NCBI RefSeq assembly: GCF_000711985.1
Contig: NZ_JONU01000007.1
Coordinates: forward strand, 1,205,373-1,269,372
DNA length: 64,000 nucleotides
Source: Rheinheimera texasensis DSM 17496
GTDB lineage: Bacteria > Pseudomonadota > Gammaproteobacteria > Enterobacterales > Alteromonadaceae
Direction: 5' to 3'
The notes beneath the pieces were generated by a model. That model was not told the DNA's origin, did not search any database, and saw nothing but the letters and a program-made list of their open reading frames with translations. This document shows, piece by piece, positions 25,129-33,744 of the stretch (position 1 is the stretch's first letter; each line of letters opens with the position of its first letter). Both the position numbers and the translations under genes were made by a program.

Positions 25129-25974
25129 ATGCGTTTATTGTTGCAACATCGGCAGCTGTCAGGTGCAGGTCTGTTGTTGGGCTGGCTTCTATTGCTGGCA
25201 GGCTGCGCCAGCGCACCGCCGGTCACACCGCCGCCGGTGGCAGAAAAAACTGTCACGCAGCAGCGTGGGCCTGTAACGTTCGTGCATCCATTGCCCGGTG
25301 CCCGCATCAGCGCTTCATTCGCCCGTTACATCATTAAAAGCCGCAATCGCCAGCATCATGGCGTTGATTTTGCCGCGCCCAGTGGCACGCCGGTCTTTGC
25401 GGCAAGCGCAGGCGTGGTATTAAGCGCCGATAACAGCAGCCTCAGCGAAGCCTTTGGCAATGCTGTGCTGATTGAACATGGCGACCAGCTGACCAGTTTA
25501 TCCGCGCATTTATCGCGGTTGGATGTGCAAATTGGCCAATGGGTCGAAGCCGGCCAGCAGATTGGTTTGGTTGGCCAGACCGGCCGCGCCACCGGGCCAC
25601 ATCTGCATTTTGAACTCTGGCGTGGCAGTGTGCCACAAGACCCAATTGCACTATTGCCATTAAACCCGCAGGAACGTAAACAGGCTTTAGCTGAAATGCA
25701 ACGTCAGGCCGCAGCCAGTCAGACACCTGCGAAAAAACGCGTGGCGGTTGCAAAAAAACGCACTGTGACGGGCAAAGTCGCCAAAACGACTCCGGTGAAA
25801 AAAGCCACGCCGACAAAAAAAGCCAAACAGGTCAACACCGCTGCGAAGGCAAAAGCGCCAGTTGGCAATGTTGCAGTCACGACCAGCAAAACCGGCAAAA
25901 CCGCAGCGCCAGTGAAACCGACCAAAGCCAGCCCGGCCAAAACCAGCACTGCCAAAGCCAGTGCCGGCGAGTAG
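25129..25974 (+). CDS. M23 (LytM-type) lipoprotein with a histone-H1-like tail
   Basis: 281 residues from ATG 25129, chosen because the lipobox LLAGC follows directly; the frame is open for 50 more codons upstream. The M23 domain (about residues 40-180) has the zinc ligands HHGVDF (HxxxD) and HLHFELW (HxH), so it is likely an active endopeptidase that trims peptidoglycan cross-links. The last 85 or so residues are a low-complexity tail of Lys, Ala, Pro and Thr (KKATPTKKAKQ and similar), which may bind polyanions or cell wall. It converges with the amidohydrolase gene. Confidence 0.85.
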   Translation: MRLLLQHRQLSGAGLLLGWLLLLAGCASAPPVTPPPVAEKTVTQQRGPVTFVHPLPGARISASFARYIIKSRNRQHHGVDFAAPSGTPVFAASAGVVLSADNSSLSEAFGNAVLIEHGDQLTSLSAHLSRLDVQIGQWVEAGQQIGLVGQTGRATGPHLHFELWRGSVPQDPIALLPLNPQERKQALAEMQRQAAASQTPAKKRVAVAKKRTVTGKVAKTTPVKKATPTKKAKQVNTAAKAKAPVGNVAVTTSKTGKTAAPVKPTKASPAKTSTAKASAGE

Positions 25975-25980
25975 CTGGGT

Positions 25981-27549
25981 TTAATCAGCAAATTGCTGAC
26001 GGAACTGGGCACTTTGCAGTGCCGACCAGGCGAGCTGCAGGTTGATGCTCAGGCTGCCGGCTTGCTCTATGCTAAAAGTCTGCAAAACCTGCAGTTGCTG
26101 TTTGTCGTACCAATGGCCTGCCAGGACTAACCCTTCCACCTGACGCAGCGCCTGAATTTGCTGCAGCGGATTGGCGGCGAGTAGCAGTAAGTTCGCCTCT
26201 TTTCCTACTTCGACTGCGCCGGCACTCGCCTCCATACCAGCATATTGTGCCGGCCATAAAGTCGCACTTTGCAGCGCCTGCAGCGGGGTGACTCCAGCCT
26301 GGGTATAAAGCGCCAGCTCGTCAATCAGACCGCTGCCGGCAAAGACAAAACTGTCCGGGGTGTCGGTACCGGCCAGAATGGGCACCCCCAGCGTCACCGC
26401 TTGTTTGAGCTGTTGCAGTGCCAATGTCAGCAGTTCTGCATGCACAGGCCGGCCTTTTTGGTCATAGCCGCGGCTTTGCATACTGTCAGCATCGGCTTGC
26501 CAGAGTGTTCGCAGCAACCAGGGCACTTGCGCAAGCCGCGGGTCTTGCCGAAACGCCGGCTCCGCTGCCCGGGCACCGAGCTGCAGCGTTAATAACGTCG
26601 GGCTCCACCAGATGCCGGCTTTGGCCATCGCGCGCATTTTCTGCCGGCACAGCTCTGGGTCCTGGCTTTGCAAAATTTCGCGCCACACATCGCTGTTGAT
26701 AAGCCCCTCCCGCATCTGCTGTTGTTTCAGCTGCATCGCCACTGTGGAACATTCGAATAAAAACAAGCGGCCATGTTCGACGCTGCGCTGGCGCGCCTGA
26801 ATCAGGTCGGCCAGCGTGACGCGCCAGGGCTGATGCCCCGCCAGTTGCATGCCGGTGCCGGCCGCTGCGTCACTCAGCCACTGATATTGCTGCGGGCTTA
26901 AAAATTCATAAGTTTTCAGCGTATCGACGCCAAGTGCCTGATAATGCCTGACCAGCGCTGTGGCGTCCGCCGCAGTTTGCAGGCGTAAAAAAGCCGGCGC
27001 ACCGTCCGGTACTTCCGCGCCGCCATTGATGGCAAAGCTGCTTTGCTGCGGATAAAGCGGGCTGCTGCGTTGCCCGCTGCGGGCTTGATCTGTCCAGGCG
27101 CTGCGGTCGGCGGCGCAGGCGGCCAGACTGTCGGTGCCGGTCATACAGCCGGACATATCACGCAAATAGGTCACACCATGTGCCAGGTAAAGCGGGTGAT
27201 GCAGCTGTGGCGACAGTTTCAGGCTATGGCTGTGGTTATCCCACAATCCAGGCACCACATAACTGCCTTGACCAGAGACATAATGACAAGCGGCGGGCGG
27301 CCTGATGCCTGCCGCAGTGATTTGCTCGATACGGCCTTGTTTGATCCAAATGGCACGGTCAGGCTGTAGTTCGCCGCTGCGGGTGTCGACGATATGTACA
27401 TTGTCCAGCACTAAAGCGTCGCCGCGCCAGGCCGGGCCAGGCGGCTCAGCCAGCGGCCACAGCAGCAACCCGCTAAACAGCAGTAAGAGGCAGAGCAAGA
27501 CACTGCCAAAGCCAAGGCTTAAACTTTTAATCCATCCGGGTTTGACCAT
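25981..27549 (-). CDS. Membrane-anchored or secreted amidohydrolase
   Basis: 522 residues from ATG 27549. An N-terminal membrane helix (LGFGSVLLCLLLLFSGLLL) anchors it or acts as signal. The amidohydrolase core has PGLWDNHSH (HxH metal ligands), a further His in LAGHQPWRV, and ILAGTDTPDS giving the metal-binding Asp. Layout resembles imidazolonepropionase- and prolidase-like secreted amidohydrolases of marine gammaproteobacteria. Substrate unknown. Divergence: its start lies only 60 bases from the stop of the histidine kinase, on the same strand. Confidence 0.8.
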   Translation of the reverse strand: MVKPGWIKSLSLGFGSVLLCLLLLFSGLLLWPLAEPPGPAWRGDALVLDNVHIVDTRSGELQPDRAIWIKQGRIEQITAAGIRPPAACHYVSGQGSYVVPGLWDNHSHSLKLSPQLHHPLYLAHGVTYLRDMSGCMTGTDSLAACAADRSAWTDQARSGQRSSPLYPQQSSFAINGGAEVPDGAPAFLRLQTAADATALVRHYQALGVDTLKTYEFLSPQQYQWLSDAAAGTGMQLAGHQPWRVTLADLIQARQRSVEHGRLFLFECSTVAMQLKQQQMREGLINSDVWREILQSQDPELCRQKMRAMAKAGIWWSPTLLTLQLGARAAEPAFRQDPRLAQVPWLLRTLWQADADSMQSRGYDQKGRPVHAELLTLALQQLKQAVTLGVPILAGTDTPDSFVFAGSGLIDELALYTQAGVTPLQALQSATLWPAQYAGMEASAGAVEVGKEANLLLLAANPLQQIQALRQVEGLVLAGHWYDKQQLQVLQTFSIEQAGSLSINLQLAWSALQSAQFRQQFAD

Positions 27550-27609
27550 CACCAATGCTCATCTGTGCAGAGAAAAACTGAAGATAGCGCCGCGTTGGTG
27601 AAATTTTTG

Positions 27610-28824
27610 TCAAAGTGGGTCGCGCTGAAAGGTTTGCAAGCGGGTGCACCAGCCTTGCGCGTCAGCTTTACTGTCAAAATGCAAGGCACAGGCCTTGGCC
27701 AGCCTTGCGGCAATACTTTGGCCAAAGCCATTGGCGCCCTGATCTGCTGCCGTTTGCATTGGGTTTTTCAGACTGAGACCTTGTGGCAGCGGTTGGATGC
27801 AGACAATACCGGCAGCGCTGTGCCGCCAGATATTCTGCAGCAGATTGGCAAACAGCAGCCGTAACACCGGCGCCGGGGCTTGCCATTGCAGATCTGCCGG
27901 CAGCTGCACATCGAGCTGTAAGTCCGGCCTCGGTTGCCATTGTTGTTGCTGCAGCCACAGCTGCTGCAACAGTGGAGCCAGGGTCACTGCGCTCAGCTGT
28001 TGCCCTTCACCTTCGCGTGCCAGCAACAATAAGCTGTCGATCAGCTGCTGCATCTGGCCGCAGGCACTGGCAATTTGCAGCAGGCGGCGCTGTGCCGCCG
28101 CATCAATGGGCGGTTGTAATAACAGCAGTTCACAACTGCTTTGGATCACCGCCAATGGCGTGCGCAGTTCATGGCTGGCGTCACGGCTGAACAGGCGTTC
28201 GCGCTCGGCAAATTGCTGCAATCTGAGCAGGCTGGATTCCAGTTTTTGCGCCAGTACGCTGATTTCTTTGTCGCGAAACTGACTGGCAAAACCGGCAGCG
28301 ACCGGTTCCTGACTGACCAACAACGCCAGTTGCTGCAGCGGTGCCACAGCGCGCCGGGCCAGATACCAGCCCAGTGCCAGCGCCAGCAGCAAAAACAGCG
28401 CAAGCAGGCCGCCATAGACTGCCAGCATCGGTCGCAGCACCGGCCGCACCACCAATTGCTGGCTGACTTCGGTCACCAGAAACAGTTGTTGCGGGGTCGC
28501 TGGATGGACCCAGCGTCTCAAGTGATAATGCCGGCCTTCGCTGCCGGCCAGCTCCGAAGCTTTGGGCTCAGCCTGATAAGCCGCCGCCAGATCCGCAGGG
28601 AACTCAGCGGCCGAATGATAAAGATTTAAATGGCTGTCCAGTGGCCGGGTCGGGGCTGGCAACCCCTGCTGGCGGGCAATTTCCTGATCCAGCCGCTGAT
28701 AAAACAGTGCATCTTCAGTGGTGTACACAAACACCAGCATCAGCAGGCCAAATAACACACCGCAGGCCAATACCAACAGCAAAAACGCAGCGCGGATGCG
28801 CAGACTCAGCGAGGTTTTGGTCAT
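27610..28824 (-). CDS. Sensor histidine kinase with degenerate ATPase domain
   Basis: 404 residues from ATG 28824. Two membrane helices (about 12-34 and 133-155) enclose a roughly 100-residue periplasmic sensor, followed by HAMP-like RRAVAPLQQLALLV. The dimerisation domain has the phospho-acceptor in ASHELRTP (H218). In the ATPase domain the N-box (LFANLLQNIWRHS) and a G2-like GFGQSIAARL are present, but the DxGxG box is not visible, replaced by GLSLKNPM. It overlaps the response regulator by four bases, so the pair works together. Ligand unknown; its location opposite the BlaI/M56 operon hints at envelope stress. Confidence 0.82.
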   Translation of the reverse strand: MTKTSLSLRIRAAFLLLVLACGVLFGLLMLVFVYTTEDALFYQRLDQEIARQQGLPAPTRPLDSHLNLYHSAAEFPADLAAAYQAEPKASELAGSEGRHYHLRRWVHPATPQQLFLVTEVSQQLVVRPVLRPMLAVYGGLLALFLLLALALGWYLARRAVAPLQQLALLVSQEPVAAGFASQFRDKEISVLAQKLESSLLRLQQFAERERLFSRDASHELRTPLAVIQSSCELLLLQPPIDAAAQRRLLQIASACGQMQQLIDSLLLLAREGEGQQLSAVTLAPLLQQLWLQQQQWQPRPDLQLDVQLPADLQWQAPAPVLRLLFANLLQNIWRHSAAGIVCIQPLPQGLSLKNPMQTAADQGANGFGQSIAARLAKACALHFDSKADAQGWCTRLQTFQRDPL

Positions 28825-29546
28825 ATTGCCGGCTCCGACAGTCGCAGGACAAAACCAACGCCGTGCACTGTGTGCAATAACGGCCAGGCAAAAGGTTTGT
28901 CGAGCTGCTGGCGCAGCAGATAAATATGACTGCGCAGCGCATCTGAATCCGGCGCATCCTCCGGCCAGAGCTGGTCGGTGAGTTGCTGACGGTTTAATAC
29001 CGCCGGATAGGCTTCGGCCAAAAGTTGCAGGATTTGAAAGCCAAGCGGATGAAGTTGTAGCAGCTGGTCGTCGCGCCAGGCCTGCAAAGTGCGCCGATCC
29101 AGCCGTAAAGGGCCAATCTCCAGGCAATATTGCTGCGGCTCGTTGCGCCGCGCTAACGCCTGGCAGCGCAGTGCCAGTTCAGCCAGCGCAAAAGGTTTGG
29201 TCAGATAATCATCGGCGCCGGCATAAAAACCATCGGTTTTGTCAGCCAGCGTGTCGCGGGCGGTTAACATCAGCACCGGCGTGTGCCGGCTCGCCTGACT
29301 GCGCAGTTGGCGGCACAAGCTCAGGCCATCCAGCCGCGGTAACATCAAATCCAGCAAAATCACATCAAACTGCTGCTGCAACGCCAGCTGCAGGCCAAGT
29401 TTGCCGTCGGCGGCGTAATCGGTCTGATGTCCGAGCAACTGCAGATAATCGACAATATTCCGCGCCAGTGCCGGTTCGTCTTCGACCAGTAAAATCCGTA
29501 AAGTCCGGCCAGGGAAAGCGGTTTGTGACGCAGCAGGCTGTGGCAT
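28821..29546 (-). CDS. OmpR-family response regulator
   Basis: 241 residues from ATG 29546; the frame is open far upstream but that part has no ribosome site or homology. Receiver domain (residues 17-130) with acidic pocket LLVEDEP and phospho-acceptor in DVILLDLMLPRLDG, and K in MLTARDTLADKTDG. The C-terminal winged helix follows (RLDRRTLQAW..., LHPLGFQILQLLAEAYPAVLNRQQL). ATGA overlap with the downstream kinase. It is divergent from the BlaI-like operon with 207 bases between. Confidence 0.9.
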   Translation of the reverse strand: MPQPAASQTAFPGRTLRILLVEDEPALARNIVDYLQLLGHQTDYAADGKLGLQLALQQQFDVILLDLMLPRLDGLSLCRQLRSQASRHTPVLMLTARDTLADKTDGFYAGADDYLTKPFALAELALRCQALARRNEPQQYCLEIGPLRLDRRTLQAWRDDQLLQLHPLGFQILQLLAEAYPAVLNRQQLTDQLWPEDAPDSDALRSHIYLLRQQLDKPFAWPLLHTVHGVGFVLRLSEPAI

Positions 29547-29671
29547 GAATGGATCCGGTATTTCGGGTTCTGCGCAGCATAATGCGGGTAATGTGAAAAA
29601 TCTGTCAAACATCGCTGTTGCCGCTGAATTTCCGGCGGTCGAGCCGACTTTTTGTCCACTTACATCATAGC

Positions 29672-29687
29672 TGCGACATTTGTCGCA
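29672..29687. promoter_or_regulatory. Palindromic operator 1 of the BlaI-like operon
   Basis: TGCGACATTTGTCGCA: perfect 7-base arms TGCGACA/TGTCGCA around TT. The core ACA-NN-TGT is that of BlaI/MecI/CopY-family operators. Confidence 0.75.
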
Positions 29688-29704
29688 TTTTTTGCTTGCC
29701 AATC

Positions 29705-29720
29705 TGCGACAGTTGTCGCA
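29705..29720. promoter_or_regulatory. Palindromic operator 2 of the BlaI-like operon
   Basis: TGCGACAGTTGTCGCA: the same arms with GT in the centre, its midpoint 33 bases (about three helix turns) from operator 1 and 33 bases before the BlaI-like ATG. Two such sites are typical of the bla and mec control regions. Confidence 0.75.
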
Positions 29721-29753
29721 GCATGACCATATCAACCATACAGAGAGTCGCTG

Positions 29754-30131
29754 ATGCAACCGACAGCACCTGAACTCGAAATCCTGAAACTGCTCTGGCA
29801 ACAACAGCCGCAAACCGGCCGTGAGCTGCACGATCAACTGGCGGACGTGCTGGACTGGAGCTATTCGTCCACCCGCAAAACACTGGAGCGCATGGTCGAC
29901 AAAGGTCTGCTGCAGCTGGTGCAGCAGGGTAATCAGAACAGCTATGCTGCGCTGGTGGCCAAAGTGCCGACGCTGGCCGCACTGGCGCAGGATTTCGCCA
30001 GCCGGGTGCTGGAACTGAAGCAACCGCTGCCGCTGGCGATGTTTGCCGACAGTGCCTTGTTAAGTGCTGAGGACTTGCAGGCGCTGGAGCAACAGCTGCA
30101 ACAGCTGGAGCGGGGAGACGAGCCATGCTGA
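29754..30131 (+). CDS. BlaI/MecI-family transcriptional repressor
   Basis: 125 residues. Winged helix of the BlaI/MecI/CopY family: PTAPELEILKLLWQQQPQTGRELHDQL, then WSYSSTRKTLERMVDKGLLQL and the dimerising C-terminal helices. In known systems this repressor is cleaved or released when the membrane partner senses beta-lactam or wall damage. First gene of a four-gene overlapping operon and preceded by two perfect palindromes. It overlaps the protease gene by seven bases. Confidence 0.9.
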   Translation: MQPTAPELEILKLLWQQQPQTGRELHDQLADVLDWSYSSTRKTLERMVDKGLLQLVQQGNQNSYAALVAKVPTLAALAQDFASRVLELKQPLPLAMFADSALLSAEDLQALEQQLQQLERGDEPC

Positions 30132-31540
30132 ATCTGTTAATGCTGCTATTTTGCTGGGTTTTGTGGACCTCACTGTTGGCTGGCTTGTTACAGCTTGGCC
30201 GGCATTACTCGCAGCGGCTGATAGCGGCGACGACGCTGGCACCGCTGTTGCTGCTGGTATCCGTGCTGCCTTTTTTGCCCTGGCCTGAACGAGGCGCAGT
30301 CCTGCCGGCATTGTGGCTGATGCCGCATGATCACGGCATTAGCCCGTTACTGGCATTACCGACCCATCCGGCCTGGCTGGAGCAACAACCGCTGCAGGCC
30401 TGGTTGCCGGAATTAGTCTTTTGGCTGCTGGCGGCCGGTTGCGTGCTCTCCTCCGTGCTGATGGCGCGGCAATGGCAGTTATGGCGACGTCTGCATCAAT
30501 GGTCGTTGCCGTTACCGGCACAGCGTCTGGCCGCTGTCGTCGCGGTGGACCCGGCATTACAGGCGGCACTTGAGCGTCAGCCGTTGCAACTGCGGCAATT
30601 GCCGCATGGCGGCAGCCCTTTTGTCAGCGGTATCACGCATAGCACTTTGTGGCTGCCGGACTGGTTCTGGCATTTACCTGCCGGCCAGCAGCGGCTGTTG
30701 TTATGGCATGAACTGAAACATCTGCAGCGGCGTGACCCGCTATGGCTGTTGAGCTGGCGGCTGCTCTGCGCCCTGTGCTGGTTTAATCCGGCGCTGCGAC
30801 TGCTGGAGCGACATTACCATGCGGCGATGGAACATGCCGTTGACCACTGGGTACTGCGCCAACATCCGGCTCAGCGCAGCACCTATGCCCGCACTTTGCT
30901 TGCGGTGATCCGCGCGCAGCAACAGGCGGTTCAGTCCAGGCTTTGGCTGCAGGCCAATGCCGGTACAGGCCCGGCGCAAGTATTACAACAACGGCTGCAG
31001 CAAATTTTACAGCCCACGCAGTTGTTGTCCGGCCGGCAGTTCGGTGTTTTAGCCCTTGCCTTGATGAGCCTGAGTGTACCGGCGCTGGCGCTGAAAACTG
31101 AGCTGACTGGTCTGGCGCCACAGCATTGGCTGCCGCCGCTGCAGCAGGGCCGGGTCGGCTCCTGGTTTGGAGAAGTGCACAGTTTCCGCCAGGGCAAACC
31201 GCATGGCGGGCTCGATTTTATTGCACCCCGTGGCACACCGGTACTGACTGTTGCCGCTGGCCGGGTACTGCTCAGTGGCAGCGACAGCCTGCACCCGAAC
31301 CTCGGGAATGTGGTGTTGATAGACCACGGTGGTGGTTATCAGTCAATGTACGCCCATCTCGACGCTGTCACAGTGCAGCCCGGCCAGCAGTTGCAGGCTG
31401 GTCAGTCAGTCGGCACTTTGGGCAATAGCGGCCGCACTACAGGGCCACATCTGCATCTGGAACTGATCCAGGCCGGCAAGCGGATCAATCCGGCAACCTT
31501 ACTGCCTTTAAACATGATGCCAGGAGTCACGGGTGAATAA
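30125..31540 (+). CDS. M56 (BlaR1-type) membrane protease fused to an M23 peptidase
   Basis: 471 residues. The N-terminal half is a BlaR1-like M56 protease: four membrane segments, with zinc site HELKH (195-199) and a downstream acidic residue pair in MEHAVDHW (E236, D240). After a last helix (about 305-323), where BlaR1 would carry a penicillin-binding sensor, there is instead an M23 LytM domain with HGGLD (H360, D364), H411 and HLHLEL (H442, H444). All zinc ligands are present, so it may cleave or bind peptidoglycan peptides. The logic suggests wall-state sensing outside coupled to cleavage of the BlaI-like repressor inside. M23/M56 combinations occur in related bacteria, but their role is not known. 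Confidence 0.85.
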   Translation: MLNLLMLLFCWVLWTSLLAGLLQLGRHYSQRLIAATTLAPLLLLVSVLPFLPWPERGAVLPALWLMPHDHGISPLLALPTHPAWLEQQPLQAWLPELVFWLLAAGCVLSSVLMARQWQLWRRLHQWSLPLPAQRLAAVVAVDPALQAALERQPLQLRQLPHGGSPFVSGITHSTLWLPDWFWHLPAGQQRLLLWHELKHLQRRDPLWLLSWRLLCALCWFNPALRLLERHYHAAMEHAVDHWVLRQHPAQRSTYARTLLAVIRAQQQAVQSRLWLQANAGTGPAQVLQQRLQQILQPTQLLSGRQFGVLALALMSLSVPALALKTELTGLAPQHWLPPLQQGRVGSWFGEVHSFRQGKPHGGLDFIAPRGTPVLTVAAGRVLLSGSDSLHPNLGNVVLIDHGGGYQSMYAHLDAVTVQPGQQLQAGQSVGTLGNSGRTTGPHLHLELIQAGKRINPATLLPLNMMPGVTGE

Positions 31541-32723
31541 GTTGTACCGTTTTTTCTGTTTTTTGCCACTGGCAGCCTGCTGTGGTTTTGCTGCTGCCGG
31601 TCAGGCGCTGGCGGCTGCCGATCCGGCGCTTTCGGCGCAATTTCAGCAGCAGTTTAACGCGCAGCTGCAAAGCGCCAAAGTGCCGGGCGGTGCTTATGCC
31701 ATCGTGTATCAGGATCGGGTGCTGGCGCTTGGCAGCTATGGTGTGCGCGCTGTCGGCGAGCAAGCGCGGGTCAATCCGGACACTGTGTTTCGCCTTGCGT
31801 CTGTGTCGAAAACCTTCGCCGGCAATTTGCTGGTGCAGCTGTCACAGCAGGGCCGGCTTGATTTGCAGCAACCGCTGAAAGCTTATGTCCCTGAATTACA
31901 TTTGAAAAATGCGCAGATCGAGCAGCAGGTCAATGTCGAAAGTGTGTTGTCACAAGGCTCTGGTTTTTGGGCTCATGCGTTTGAAGATTTGATTGAAGCC
32001 AACAAAACGCCGGCAGAAATTTTGCCGCGACTGGCAGAATTGGCGCCGGTCTGCCCGCCGCGCCGCTGTTACAGCTACCAGAATGTGTTGTTTGGTCTGC
32101 TCGGGCGGGCGGCTGAACAGTCCACCGGCAAATCTTATGAAAGTCTGGTGACTGAGCGGATGTTCAGCCCGTTGCAGATGCATAACGCCTCATATGGCCT
32201 GGCCGGTCTGCTGGCCAGCCGCAATAAAGCGCTGCCGCATGAAAGGGGCGGCAAAGGCTGGCGGACGGTCAAACCCAAACCAAATTTTTATCGCTTCCCG
32301 GCCGCGGCCGGGGTCAATGCCAGCGCACGTGACTTGTCGAAGTATCTGATTGCGATGCTGGGTCACCGCCCGGAAGTGTTCTCGCCGGCGCTACTCAGTC
32401 AATTGCAACAGCCGCTGGTGAAAATGCCGGGCAAACCGCGTTGGCCGGTCTGGCAGCAATATCGTAATGCCACGGCCTGGTATGGACGCGGCTGGCGCAT
32501 GGTGCAGTACGGCGACGACCGGCTGTATTACCACGCTGGCGTAGTCGACGGTTACCGGCCTTATATCGCTTATTCGCCATCGACAGGTTACGGCCTGGTG
32601 CTGCTGACCAATGCCGAAGCGGATGTCACCGGCAAACTGGCAGGCTGGTTCTGGCAGCAGGTATTACCAGGGCCACAATTGGCGAAACAAAAGCAGGGGA
32701 CTGCAAAAAAGGGGGCTAAATGA
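31533..32723 (+). CDS. Secreted serine hydrolase, beta-lactamase class C / PBP-like family
   Basis: 396 residues with a signal peptide ending near QALAA (residue 28). Motifs: SVSK (S90, K93), YQN (182-184) and HAG (334-336) in place of KTG. The C-terminus is a basic Lys-rich tail. Overlap of eight bases with the M56/M23 gene shows coupled expression. It could be the inducible effector of the operon, as a beta-lactamase, D,D-carboxypeptidase or esterase. The HAG motif favours esterase or peptidase over classic AmpC. Confidence 0.85.
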   Translation: MNKLYRFFCFLPLAACCGFAAAGQALAAADPALSAQFQQQFNAQLQSAKVPGGAYAIVYQDRVLALGSYGVRAVGEQARVNPDTVFRLASVSKTFAGNLLVQLSQQGRLDLQQPLKAYVPELHLKNAQIEQQVNVESVLSQGSGFWAHAFEDLIEANKTPAEILPRLAELAPVCPPRRCYSYQNVLFGLLGRAAEQSTGKSYESLVTERMFSPLQMHNASYGLAGLLASRNKALPHERGGKGWRTVKPKPNFYRFPAAAGVNASARDLSKYLIAMLGHRPEVFSPALLSQLQQPLVKMPGKPRWPVWQQYRNATAWYGRGWRMVQYGDDRLYYHAGVVDGYRPYIAYSPSTGYGLVLLTNAEADVTGKLAGWFWQQVLPGPQLAKQKQGTAKKGAK

Positions 32724-33646
32724 CCAGGAACTACCGGATGGGACTGATGCAGTTGTGGGGAAAAATCGTCGTGTTGCTGTTGTTGTCAGGTGTTGGTTTT
32801 CGCTGTCTGGCGGAGATTAAGCCTGTGACATTAACGGGCACCACAGTGTATGAACTGAGTTTTCAGGGCCGCACTTACCCGGTGTGGGTGGATGTGCCAA
32901 AGTCTTATAGCAGTAACAAGCAAGATTACCCTTTACTGCTGGTGACCGACGCGCCTTATGCCTTTCCGCTGATCCGCAGTATCCGTAACCGGGTTGGCCA
33001 GCAGGGCCGGAATATCGAAGATTTTATTTTGGTTGGATTGGCTTATCCGGCCACGGATACTCCGGCTGCCAGCCGCAGCCGCGATTACACCACCTCTGAT
33101 GTGAAAGCGCGTCCGCCCAGAGCCGGTGAAAACTTTGATCAGCCGGCCTATGGTAATGCACCGGCCTTTACCCGGTTCATCGCGACGCAGGTATTGCCAC
33201 TGCTGCAGCAACACTACCGGCTGGATCGCCAGCGGCAGATTTATCTGGGTCATTCTTATGGTGCTTTGCTGGGCACTTATATGTTGTTGCATCAACCGCA
33301 GTTATTCAGTCATTACGTGCTGAGTAGTCCGTCGTATTGGTTTGATCAAGGCAAGCTGCTGTCCGAAGCACCGGCCTTACTCCGGGCGCTCCCGGCGGGG
33401 GCCGCTGCCAGAGTTTGGTTGTACAGCGGTGGTTTTGAACAGCCGGGGCCAACGGCCCGGCACTACAAAAACACCAATCTGGTTGGCGATATGCAGCGGT
33501 TTGAGCAAATGCTGCGTCCGGTCAAAGGTTTACAGGTAAAATCAGCGGTGCTGGACGGCGAAGATCATTTAACGGTGTTTCCGCCGATGGTGACCCGCGT
33601 TATGCTGGATATTCTGCCTGGTCATGGGCCATATACCAGCGGATAG
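32720..33646 (+). CDS. Secreted alpha/beta hydrolase (Fes/IroE-like, COG2819 type)
   Basis: 308 residues with a hydrophobic signal segment (KIVVLLLLSGVGFRCLAE). Pattern of predicted esterases: VWVDVPKSYSSNKQDYPLLLVTDA, nucleophile in GHSYGALLG, and a C-terminal His in DGEDHLTVFP. Four-base overlap (ATGA) with the hydrolase gene makes it the last gene of the operon. Substrates of this group include siderophore esters and S-formylglutathione-like esters; here a wall- or lipid-linked ester is possible. Confidence 0.82.
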   Translation: MTRNYRMGLMQLWGKIVVLLLLSGVGFRCLAEIKPVTLTGTTVYELSFQGRTYPVWVDVPKSYSSNKQDYPLLLVTDAPYAFPLIRSIRNRVGQQGRNIEDFILVGLAYPATDTPAASRSRDYTTSDVKARPPRAGENFDQPAYGNAPAFTRFIATQVLPLLQQHYRLDRQRQIYLGHSYGALLGTYMLLHQPQLFSHYVLSSPSYWFDQGKLLSEAPALLRALPAGAAARVWLYSGGFEQPGPTARHYKNTNLVGDMQRFEQMLRPVKGLQVKSAVLDGEDHLTVFPPMVTRVMLDILPGHGPYTSG

Positions 33647-33661
33647 ATGTTAAGAGTATAT

Positions 33662-33687
33662 AAAAAAAGCAGCGGATCACCCGCTGC
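33662..33687 (-). terminator. Hairpin terminator between convergent operons
   Basis: GCAGCGG (33669-33675) pairs with CCGCTGC (33681-33687) around ATCAC. Seven A's at 33662-33668 become a T tract on the minus strand, so it is a strong terminator for the cluster at 33745-34793; it may also serve the plus-strand operon. Confidence 0.8.
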
Positions 33688-33744
33688 AAAGGTTGGTTTT
33701 ACAGTGCATCCTTGCTCAGAATGGTCGTTGCTCAAAGGCCGATT

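Noticed and set aside
28825..29127. A 101-codon N-terminal extension of the histidine kinase frame
   Set aside because: It overlaps the response regulator gene fully, has no ribosome site, and its composition is that of a shadow frame. The ATG at 28824 gives a normal kinase.
29547..30023. N-terminal extension of the response regulator frame
   Set aside because: It would run antisense through the operators and the BlaI-like gene, and the receiver domain starts normally after 29546.
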